A DNA stretch of 5,182 nt from JBBRLA01 sp038231615 (lineage in GTDB: Bacteria; Myxococcota_A; Polyangia; Palsa-1104; JAEUJZ01): positions 1-5,182 of the forward strand of contig JBBRLA010000615.1 in assembly GCA_038231615.1 (NCBI GenBank), in the 5' to 3' direction. Position numbers and translations under genes: made by a program. Below are positions 1-5,094 of the stretch, in pieces. A model generated the notes under the pieces. That model made no database searches. It was not told the origin of the DNA and worked only from the letters and a program-made list of their open reading frames with translations. Numbering within the stretch: the stretch's first letter is position 1; every line of letters starts with the position of its first letter.

Positions 1-1
1 G

Positions 2-1066
2 ATCCTGTCGATGGGAGCCAAGGAGCCCAAGGACCGGCCCCAAAGCATGGCCCAGGTCCACGACGCCCTGCGCGGGCAGCGCTTCGACGGGGCGGCGGCG
101 GGCCCCGGTGTCCCGGTCGCGCCGACGCTTTTGCCGGTCGAAAAGCCCCAGGAGGCGCGGCGATCCACGCTCTCGCGCAGCAGCGGGCAAATGGTGTCCC
201 CGGGCAGGAAGAAACGCACCGCGCTCTACTTCGGCGGCGGCCTCCTCGCCATAGCCGCGATGTTGACCGGAGGATGGGTTGCATTTAGCCCGAAGCGCGT
301 GGACACCGGGTCGCGCCTCCCGCCGGTCGGGACCGATGCGAAGCCGCCGGTCGGGACCGAGGCGAAGCCACCTCCGCCGCCGGTCCCGGCGCCTCGCGAC
401 GAGATGGCGGTGATCGGGCCGGGGCGCTTCATGATGGGGCGCAAGCTGTCCAAAAGCGTCCGCGCCCCCGACGGCCCGGCGCATCCGGTCGCGGTCGGTC
501 GATTTGCCCTGGGAAAATATGAGATCAGCATGGCCGAGTACCGCGTCTTCGCGAAGAAGACGGACTTGCCGGGCACCATGCCCTGGAAGGGGAACCCGGA
601 TTTTGCCAAAATCGCGGACCATCCGGTGAACCAGGTCGACCAGCGCGGTGCCGAGGCGTACTGTCGCTGGCGCTACGACCAGCAGGGCGGTCGCCTGCCC
701 ACCGAGGCCGAATGGGAGTTCGCGGCCACGGACAGCGGTCGGTCGCCCTGGCCCTTTGGGCCGCGCTTCGATGGGGCGCGGATCAACGCCGGCAGGCGAC
801 CGATGCGCTTTGTGCCGGTAAGCGCCCTGGAAGAAGGGGCCACCTCGGCGGGCGTGCGCAACCTCTTGGGCAATGTCGCCGAGTGGACCGCCGGCCCGGC
901 GACGCCCTATCTCGGCGGCGCCGCCGTCCCAGCGAATACCGCGACCGTGCGCGGCGGCGACCTGAGCACCGCCCCCAAGGACCTGTCGGTGACGGCGCGG
1001 ACCTTCGTCAATCCCAGGACCGCGGGCCCGCTCTACGGGTTCCGTTGTGCCTTCAGTCTCCCGTAA
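2..1066 (+). CDS. Ser/Thr protein kinase C-terminus fused to FGE-sulfatase-like domain (5' partial)
   Basis: The frame is open from the left edge, so the start and the catalytic kinase lobe lie outside the window. Residues are numbered from the ATG at 11. The first ~24 residues (KEPKDRPQSMAQVHDAL) match subdomain XI, the last helix of Hanks-type kinases. A basic linker leads to one hydrophobic membrane segment (about 71-92), a Pro-rich linker with two copies of PPVGT(D/E)AK (104-119), and an FGE-sulfatase/SUMF1-like domain (about 132-348). Recognisable blocks are GRFMMG, YEISMAEYRVF, HPVNQVDQRGAEAYCRW, RLPTEAEWEFAA, LLGNVAEW, VRGGD and GFRC. This suggests a cytoplasmic kinase with an extracytoplasmic FGE-fold sensor or binding domain. 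The cysteine pair of true formylglycine-generating enzymes is not seen: only two Cys occur, in AYCRW and GFRC. Oxidase activity is therefore unlikely. The stop overlaps the ribosome-binding site of the next gene, implying cotranscription. The substrate is unknown. Confidence 0.88.
   Translation: MLSMGAKEPKDRPQSMAQVHDALRGQRFDGAAAGPGVPVAPTLLPVEKPQEARRSTLSRSSGQMVSPGRKKRTALYFGGGLLAIAAMLTGGWVAFSPKRVDTGSRLPPVGTDAKPPVGTEAKPPPPPVPAPRDEMAVIGPGRFMMGRKLSKSVRAPDGPAHPVAVGRFALGKYEISMAEYRVFAKKTDLPGTMPWKGNPDFAKIADHPVNQVDQRGAEAYCRWRYDQQGGRLPTEAEWEFAATDSGRSPWPFGPRFDGARINAGRRPMRFVPVSALEEGATSAGVRNLLGNVAEWTAGPATPYLGGAAVPANTATVRGGDLSTAPKDLSVTARTFVNPRTAGPLYGFRCAFSLP
320..367 (+). repeat. Two 24-bp tandem units in the kinase linker
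   Basis: Units at 320-343 and 344-367 differ by one base (GAT versus GAG). Each encodes PPVGT(D/E)AK in the Pro-rich linker between the membrane segment and the FGE-like domain. The in-frame 24-bp period keeps the reading frame, so copy-number change would only alter linker length. Confidence 0.85.
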
Positions 1067-1072
1067 AGGAGG
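1065..1072 (+). promoter_or_regulatory. Strong ribosome-binding site for the 1076 gene
   Basis: AAAGGAGG begins inside the kinase stop codon TAA (1064-1066) and ends 3 bases before ATG 1076. The match to the anti-Shine-Dalgarno sequence is excellent, though the spacing is short. It fixes the start of the downstream gene and suggests translational coupling. Confidence 0.75.
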
Positions 1073-1075
1073 AGC

Positions 1076-1828
1076 ATGCGATCCCTGGTCCTGTCGCTTC
1101 TGATTGCCCTTCTTCTCGCCGCGCCCGGGGCGGCCACGGCGCAGGAGGAGGAGTGCGTGCTGTGCCGGACGGAGGGATGCGCGGAGAAGGAATCTCTCCC
1201 CTGGTGTCCGGGTCGTGGGCAAAATGTGAAGAAGCGGCCCCCGCAAAAGCCGGCGCGCGAGGGGAAGAAGAACACGAAGTCGCCTGGGGAATCGGGGCCA
1301 GCCGGCACTTCGGGTGCGAAGGAAGGTGCGGGCCCCGTGGGAACTCCGGGGGCGGCCGGGACCTCAGTGTCGGGCGAGTCCCATGGGGCGGCCGGGACCT
1401 CGACGCCTGCCGAGACGCCGGCAAAGGGCACGGCAGGGACCACGACGCCCGCCGAGACCACCGTCCCCGCCGAGGCGTCAGTGATCGCCGACCCGAAGAT
1501 TTTGCCCTCGCCGCCGTCACCGCGCCGCTTTGGCGTAGCGACGTGGGCCACGCTCGGGGCCGGGGTCGCGCTCCTGGGGGCGGGCGGGGCCCTGTGGGGC
1601 GTCGGCGGCATTCCCTCTTGCGACGCCCCGGACCCGACCCACGACTGCCCGCAGCGCTACCGGACGGACATCTACGGCATTCCCCTGGCCGTGGGCGGCG
1701 GCGCCTTGATCGTGACCTCGGCGGTCCTCTTCGTACTGGACGCCCGGCGGCTGCCCGAGAAGTCCGCCCGCCTGTCGCCCCGCGGGATCGGGAAGGCCGA
1801 CCGGCTGGCGATCGGCTTGGTTTTCTGA
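1076..1828 (+). CDS. Secreted/membrane protein with Cys cluster, Thr/Pro/Ala-rich linker and two membrane segments
   Basis: I do not recognise a named family for this 250-residue protein. Residues 1-22 form a signal peptide: Arg at position 2, a Leu/Ala-rich core, then a probable cleavage near ATA-QEEE. Next is a cysteine cluster at 27, 30, 35 and 44 (CVLC...C...C), then a basic stretch (52-70). A low-complexity region (70-140) is rich in Gly, Thr, Pro, Ala and Glu and repeats AGTS and TPAET. Two hydrophobic segments follow (about 153-178 and 200-222), joined by a loop with Cys182 and Cys191 that could form a disulfide, and a short basic C-terminal tail. It starts at an ATG with a strong ribosome-binding site, 9 bases after the kinase stop. 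It is therefore probably cotranscribed and may work with the kinase at the envelope, for example as a partner or target; this is inference. Small secreted/membrane proteins beside kinase genes occur in myxobacteria. Confidence 0.8.
   Translation: MRSLVLSLLIALLLAAPGAATAQEEECVLCRTEGCAEKESLPWCPGRGQNVKKRPPQKPAREGKKNTKSPGESGPAGTSGAKEGAGPVGTPGAAGTSVSGESHGAAGTSTPAETPAKGTAGTTTPAETTVPAEASVIADPKILPSPPSPRRFGVATWATLGAGVALLGAGGALWGVGGIPSCDAPDPTHDCPQRYRTDIYGIPLAVGGGALIVTSAVLFVLDARRLPEKSARLSPRGIGKADRLAIGLVF
1349..1401 (+). repeat. 17-bp direct repeat inside the low-complexity coding region
   Basis: GGGGCGGCCGGGACCTC occurs at 1349-1365 and again at 1385-1401. The offset is 36 bp (12 codons), so the frame is kept and both copies encode GAAGTS. 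A second, weaker repeat just downstream encodes TPAET twice. This fits expansion of the linker by in-frame duplication. Confidence 0.7.
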
Positions 1829-1875
1829 GCGTAAGTCGCGGCGTCTGTGTGGGCTTTCGATGTACTTCGACGGAG

Positions 1876-2133
1876 ATGTCCTCGATCCTCTCGCGGCATC
1901 AGGTGCAGACCCGCTGGGACTTTGCCGATCCGCCTGTGGAGTGGGCCGACCCGCCCGCCGAGGTTGGCGATCTGGCTACTGGCTACCAGTAGGCCGACCC
2001 GCCCGCGGACTCTCTGATGCTCTCACGGGCCTTCCGTGATCTCGGCTGGCAGCCGATCGACGGCTGGCCCTACGGCACCGAGGTCGGCTACCCGCGAACG
2101 CTCTATCTATTCATGAAGCGGGAGTTCTCATGA
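1876..2133 (+). pseudogene. Probable gene remnant with an in-frame TAG, ending at 2133
   Basis: One frame reads protein-like sequence from about 1876 to the TGA at 2131-2133, interrupted only by TAG at 1990-1992. After the TAG come ADPPADSL and then a 38-codon stretch from ATG 2017 (RAFRDLGWQPIDGWPYGTE, then VGYPRTLYLFMKREFS). The aromatic-rich, charged composition looks like the C-terminal end of a real protein. Before the TAG the frame contains FADPPVEWADPPAE. The codon matching the TAG in this repeated motif is TGG (1942-1944), so a single G-to-A change would create the stop. No ribosome-binding site with normal spacing precedes ATG 1876 (GGAG abuts it) or ATG 2017. The same frame also runs open back through the upstream gene, as expected in GC-rich DNA, so the true 5' limit is unknown. 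I cannot name the family. A chance open frame is the alternative, less likely for the last 38 codons. Confidence 0.4.
1939..2009 (+). repeat. 48-bp-spaced direct repeat (ADPPA motif)
   Basis: GGCCGACCCGCCCGC is identical at 1944-1958 and 1992-2006. Similarity continues to the left across TGG/TAG with one base difference. The 48-bp offset equals 16 codons, so both copies lie in the same frame. A more diverged third copy (GCCGATCCGCC) lies at about 1924-1934. Confidence 0.65.
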
Positions 2134-2164
2134 CCGGTGTCGGATCACCTAGCCGCAACCGCAT

Positions 2165-2194
2165 CATTTCAGGCCAACTTTTCAGGTCATCAAG
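2165..2194. repeat. Left copy of an imperfect ~30-bp direct repeat flanking the R-M operon
   Basis: This 30-base stretch resembles 5066-5094 at 24 of 30 positions with one single-base gap, by manual alignment. Conserved blocks are CA(T/C)TTCAGGC at the left and GTCATCAAG at the right. It covers the tandem stop codons (TGATGA on the minus strand) of the methyltransferase. Confidence 0.5.
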
Positions 2195-2213
2195 TAGGCA
2201 GTTCGGCCTGAAA
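2167..2213. terminator. Inverted repeat at the methyltransferase stop; possible terminator
   Basis: TTTCAGGCCAACT (2167-2179) pairs with AGTTCGGCCTGAAA (2200-2213). This gives 13 base pairs with one bulged C (2204) and a 20-base loop. The methyltransferase stop codon (2190-2192, minus strand) lies in the loop. The position between the convergent remnant and the methyltransferase suits a bidirectional terminator. No U-tract follows the stem on either strand, so it is not a classic rho-independent terminator. It might instead protect the mRNA 3' end. Confidence 0.35.
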
Positions 2214-3773
2214 CATCTCGATCTGTGAAGGACTCCGATCCGCCAGAGCAGGAAGAAGCGCGGCAATCGCCGCGGCGGGTACGTTGGCGAGTTCCTTGGG
2301 CTCCATCTTGTAGAGTCCTCCTCCGTAGACACGCCCTTCACCGAGCAGAGTCGCAGCATCAATCTCGTTCAGGAATTCCCATATTTTGCGGCCGAGAGAC
2401 GGGCTGGTGGAGAGCATCTCAGCAAGCGCCAGCTTTGGATAAAGCAGGAGATAGACATTGGCTGCCGTCGCCTGTGACAGGTTCAGGATAAAGCGGAATG
2501 GCTTATCCCGAGTTGCCATATTGCGGCCCATGTAGGTGCAAATAAATAGAGTTGGTGGGCGGTCCTCTTGCGAGTACCATGGCACGCGCCGGCTGCACAG
2601 GTAGGTATTCGCTACCGTCGTACTGGCGGTCTGCAAGTACCTCCACAGGGCCGGGTAGCGGTCCTTGACCTCTCTTTCCGGCAAGTCGCAGTCGAGAAGA
2701 TAGAGCGGCTTTGCGACTCTGGGAGTTCCGTCGGGCTCTGCCTCGATAATGTCTGCTTCCAGGTAGCGAGGGCTCGGCAGGATCGGCTTGAAGCATTCCA
2801 TCGGCAGACCCTGTGCGGCGATCTGGTCACGACTCAGAATAAAGAATCCATTGTCCCCAGTCGCCAACCCTCGCTTGATGTTGAAGAAGTCCGAAAGACG
2901 CGCCCCTTTCGCGGTCACGCGCACGCCGTCCGCAGCCAGGCTCGTCCACTTGGCCGCAGCAGGTAGGGCAGACACCGCCACCATTCGAGAAATTTTTGGT
3001 TTCGTCAGTGTTCCCCCGTAGGAAAACTCCACCTGGTGTCCGGTCGCCGGTTTTCGTTTGCGGAACCATACGACGGCCGATGACACAAGAGCGTCTCCAA
3101 ATTGCAGTTCACTCGGGTCAAAGCGGTGGATGCGGATAAGTTCGACCTCGCCAAGGAGGTACTGCTTTACCGGAACCCCATAGTTGACATCCATAAACTC
3201 GCTCGGGATCAGCCAGCCAGCGATGCCGTCAGGCTCCATCCAGGCGTGGGACAGCCCAAGGAAGTAGCAATAGAGCCCGGCAAGGCCCGCCATATGGATG
3301 CCACTCGCAGTGGCCGTAGCCAGAAGAAGGCGGCTTTTCTCTGCCTTGTCCATGTGATGGTGGCGCACATAGGGCGGATTGCAGATGATGAGGTTGAACC
3401 CCTCTCCTTTTGCTGGTGGCGGTTCTGCCGTGAAGTCTGCCAACTTGATCTCGATCGGTTGCTTTCTCCAGAGGGAGAGGGCGGGTTCGCCGTAATGAGG
3501 ATCAATCTCGAACCCTACCGCCTGTTCAATGCGCCTGTCCGAAAATTCGCGCAAAAGAGCAGAGTAGAATGAGCCAGTGCCGATTGCCGGATCGAGGAAA
3601 CGGACCGGGATCTTTTTCGGCAGGAGTTTGTGAGCATAGGCCAGCACGTCAGATGCCAGACCAGTCGGGGTAGCGAACTGACCTAGCTTGTTGCGGTCCT
3701 TTGCGCTCTTTTCTGAATCAAGCTGCTCTTGCAGCCCAAGTCGGCGTTCTTCATCAAGCATTTTCTGGTTCAT
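2190..3773 (-). CDS. Type II N6-adenine DNA methyltransferase (gamma class), partner of the XamI-family endonuclease
   Basis: This enzyme transfers methyl from S-adenosylmethionine to N6 of adenine and protects host sites from the adjacent nuclease. The 527-residue product shows the gamma-class motif order: X (LGQFATP, 30-36), I (FLDPAIGTGSFY, 59-70, AdoMet binding), II (GFEIDP, 87-92), III (LADF, 111-114), the catalytic NPPY (132-135), and GWLIPSEFM (186-194). A C-terminal target-recognition region follows, with FFNIKRGLATGDNGFFIL (295-312) and YGGGLYKMEPKELANVPA (483-500). I chose ATG 3773 because it lies 4 bases after the endonuclease stop. The ribosome-binding site there is weak (AGGA, 2-base spacer), which suggests translational coupling. 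The frame is open further upstream, but that part is the endonuclease gene in another frame. The protein looks complete and active. The target is probably GTCGAC by association with XamI/SalI relatives. Enzyme names are strain-specific, so no symbol is given. Confidence 0.93.
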   Translation of the reverse strand: MNQKMLDEERRLGLQEQLDSEKSAKDRNKLGQFATPTGLASDVLAYAHKLLPKKIPVRFLDPAIGTGSFYSALLREFSDRRIEQAVGFEIDPHYGEPALSLWRKQPIEIKLADFTAEPPPAKGEGFNLIICNPPYVRHHHMDKAEKSRLLLATATASGIHMAGLAGLYCYFLGLSHAWMEPDGIAGWLIPSEFMDVNYGVPVKQYLLGEVELIRIHRFDPSELQFGDALVSSAVVWFRKRKPATGHQVEFSYGGTLTKPKISRMVAVSALPAAAKWTSLAADGVRVTAKGARLSDFFNIKRGLATGDNGFFILSRDQIAAQGLPMECFKPILPSPRYLEADIIEAEPDGTPRVAKPLYLLDCDLPEREVKDRYPALWRYLQTASTTVANTYLCSRRVPWYSQEDRPPTLFICTYMGRNMATRDKPFRFILNLSQATAANVYLLLYPKLALAEMLSTSPSLGRKIWEFLNEIDAATLLGEGRVYGGGLYKMEPKELANVPAAAIAALLPALADRSPSQIEMFQAELPT

Positions 3774-3777
3774 TTTC

Positions 3778-4743
3778 CTAGAGTCCGAGGAGAGCAAAGT
3801 CGTCGATGCGATGTTCCCATACCCAATCAATCGACTCTGCTGCCTCATAGCCAAGATATCCCGTGTCAAAGTACCCACAGAGGAACAGAACAAACCGTAC
3901 ATTGTTGTCGAACGTGTGACGGAGTTGGTTGATTTTCTGGGCCTCTTCCTTACGGCGCTTGTTGGTATTCGTAAAATCTCCGGCAGACTTTGCCTCGATC
4001 ATAATAGGCAAAGTTCCAGGGATCGCCGTCATGGGCATGACGATCGTGTCAACTGGAATATTGATCGTAATTGCTCCGCCTTCGACTTTGCTTTCTACAT
4101 TCACAGGCACGTTGAGGCGAACGCTATAGGTGCCAGGTGGCATCGCGTCGAATTTGATACCCTCGGGGAGCGGCTTATATCCACGGGCGCCCAGCCAGGC
4201 ACCGATTTTGGCAAGCTGACGTTGCTCCTGGGCGTTTCTTATGATCGGATTGGCGACTGCACCGCAAAGTCGGTCTGCGACGATCGTTGCTGCTCGATGA
4301 ATTTCTATTTCGGTAGCTGGGCGAAGAGGATTGAGCCAGACGAAGATATCAGGGTCTGCCAACTTCTCGATCAGGGCGCCGATCTTCTCAAGGTCGGCTT
4401 GCAACTCGGTAGGCGACATGCGCGGTGGAAGACAGCCCTCTTCCATTTTCAATGCGAGGTTTTTCGAGATTCCGGCCAGGCCAACCAGCCTGTCGAGGGC
4501 GATAGGTGGGCAAGTGGACATTCGCAGGGTTGGCAGCACCCCTGGATGCGCACGAAGGAGATTGACTTTTATGTCGGTCAGGTTTTTGGTTTTGTGGAGC
4601 GTTTCCTCTACGTCTTTTGTTGTTTTGACCCGCGTCTCCCTATAGGTAACAGGGGCAAACTTCATGAACCACTCGTTGTACATGTCAACCGACGTGGCGA
4701 CGTCGGCTTTCCATTTCTGGGGTTGGTTCAGATTTACCGGCAC
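3778..4743 (-). CDS. XamI-family type II restriction endonuclease
   Basis: The 321-residue product resembles the XamI restriction endonuclease family, recognised from the N-terminal pattern (LNQPQKWKADVATSVDMYNEW, here split by family memory only) and LPTLRMSTCPP. XamI is a SalI isoschizomer that cuts GTCGAC, so the same target is likely here. A PD-(D/E)xK-type active site can be proposed: Asp232 in IPVDTIVMP, then Glu250 and Lys252 in PIMIEAKSAGDF. The GTG at 4743 is the chosen start: GGGAG lies 7 bases upstream, and homology-like sequence begins there (MPVNLNQPQ). The frame stays open upstream to 5085, but that stretch is basic, repeat-bearing and unlike the family. The nuclease gene precedes its methyltransferase by 4 bases on one transcript. 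Low-GC, AT-richer codon use sets it apart from the left-hand genes and suggests transfer. Cleavage specificity is inferred. Confidence 0.9.
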   Translation of the reverse strand: MPVNLNQPQKWKADVATSVDMYNEWFMKFAPVTYRETRVKTTKDVEETLHKTKNLTDIKVNLLRAHPGVLPTLRMSTCPPIALDRLVGLAGISKNLALKMEEGCLPPRMSPTELQADLEKIGALIEKLADPDIFVWLNPLRPATEIEIHRAATIVADRLCGAVANPIIRNAQEQRQLAKIGAWLGARGYKPLPEGIKFDAMPPGTYSVRLNVPVNVESKVEGGAITINIPVDTIVMPMTAIPGTLPIMIEAKSAGDFTNTNKRRKEEAQKINQLRHTFDNNVRFVLFLCGYFDTGYLGYEAAESIDWVWEHRIDDFALLGL

Positions 4744-4750
4744 GCATCGT

Positions 4751-4755
4751 CTCCC
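4751..4755 (-). promoter_or_regulatory. Ribosome-binding site deciding the GTG start of the endonuclease
   Basis: On the minus strand GGGAG occupies 4755-4751, 7 bases before GTG 4743. An ATG 4 bases upstream of the GTG (4747-4745) is in a different frame. No in-frame ATG near the family N-terminus has comparable spacing. Confidence 0.65.
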
Positions 4756-4773
4756 AATCGGGTCATCGCCGGC

Positions 4774-4803
4774 ATTGTAGGCAGGAATTGGCCCTGGTGT
4801 GAG
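4774..4803 (-). promoter_or_regulatory. Candidate promoter of the restriction-modification operon
   Basis: On the minus strand the -10-like element TACAAT (4779-4774, 5 of 6 matches to TATAAT) is preceded by CTCACA (4803-4798, 4 of 6 to TTGACA) with an 18-base spacer. Transcription starting about 7 bases downstream would leave a leader of some 23 bases carrying the GGGAG ribosome-binding site. The match rests on sigma-70 consensus only. Confidence 0.35.
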
Positions 4804-4937
4804 GGAAACGACCACCTTCAATCGTGACTTTCTGGTTTTACGTCGAGTAGGCTGCGGGTGGGCCATCATGTCCGGCGTGCAAGCAACCAGCGTGCCATGA
4901 GGCAGGATGCGGCGATTGACCAGGTCGCAGCCCTCAT

Positions 4938-4993
4938 CGTCCGGGAGGCGGACCGCGCGTCCGGGAGGCGGACCGCGCGTCCGGGAGGCGGAC
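4938..4993. repeat. 20-bp tandem repeat, 2.8 copies
   Basis: The unit CGTCCGGGAGGCGGACCGCG is perfectly repeated at 4938-4957 and 4958-4977, with a third partial copy (first 16 bases) at 4978-4993. The period is not a multiple of three, so it shifts any reading frame through it. Each unit holds the imperfect palindrome GTCCGGGAGGCGGAC (GTCCG/CGGAC arms). It lies about 135 bases upstream of the candidate R-M promoter. It could be a binding-site array or a slippage product. Confidence 0.85.
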
Positions 4994-5065
4994 ACCCAGA
5001 TCGTGGCGCAAAGCACAGTTCCGAGAGCAGTTGGTGAAGGCTGGCCCCTATCCTTCAAATCCTGC

Positions 5066-5094
5066 CACTTCAGGCAACCGCGCAAGTCATCAAG
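5066..5094. repeat. Right copy of the imperfect ~30-bp direct repeat flanking the R-M operon
   Basis: This 29-base stretch aligns with 2165-2194 in the same orientation. The shared GTCATCAAG (5086-5094) is exact. On the minus strand it also carries the tandem stops TGATGA, here closing an open frame that enters from the right edge. Confidence 0.5.

Noticed and set aside
70..140. Collagen-like Gly-X-Y repeat in the secreted protein (residue numbers 70-140)
   Set aside because: Glycines are frequent but not at every third residue, so it is a general low-complexity linker.
1033..1611. Minus-strand open frames of 192 and 155 codons opposite the secreted-protein gene
   Set aside because: Pro/Ala/Ser-rich shadows of the low-complexity coding region, with no recognisable motif and no ribosome-binding site.
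712..1992. Long plus-strand open frame of 426 codons overlapping the kinase and the secreted-protein gene
   Set aside because: Its translation is Arg/Gly/Pro-rich low-complexity sequence typical of an alternate frame in high-GC DNA, and two real genes with clear domains occupy another frame. Only its last part (after about 1876) is kept as a possible remnant.
2111..2362. Minus-strand 83-codon frame overlapping the methyltransferase 3' end
   Set aside because: It is out of frame with the methyltransferase, whose conserved C-terminus occupies the same bases.
3864..3869. Perfect TTGACA (minus strand) as the -35 of an internal methyltransferase promoter
   Set aside because: No acceptable -10 element lies 16-18 bases downstream; the best match (TATGAG) is only 14 bases away. 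It cannot be supported from sequence alone.
3774..3902. N-terminal extension of the methyltransferase to 3902 or 3848
   Set aside because: The extension lies wholly within the end of the endonuclease gene in another frame and has no methyltransferase motif. ATG 3773, just after the endonuclease stop, is simpler.
3688..4827. Plus-strand open frame of 379 codons opposite the endonuclease
   Set aside because: It runs antisense to the well-supported XamI-family gene and shows no coherent domain. It is most likely a frame left open by chance.
4744..5085. N-terminal extension of the endonuclease to an ATG at 5085
   Set aside because: The added 114 residues include the out-of-frame tandem repeat and are unlike the family. 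The GTG at 4743 has a well-spaced ribosome-binding site and sits where the family-like sequence begins.
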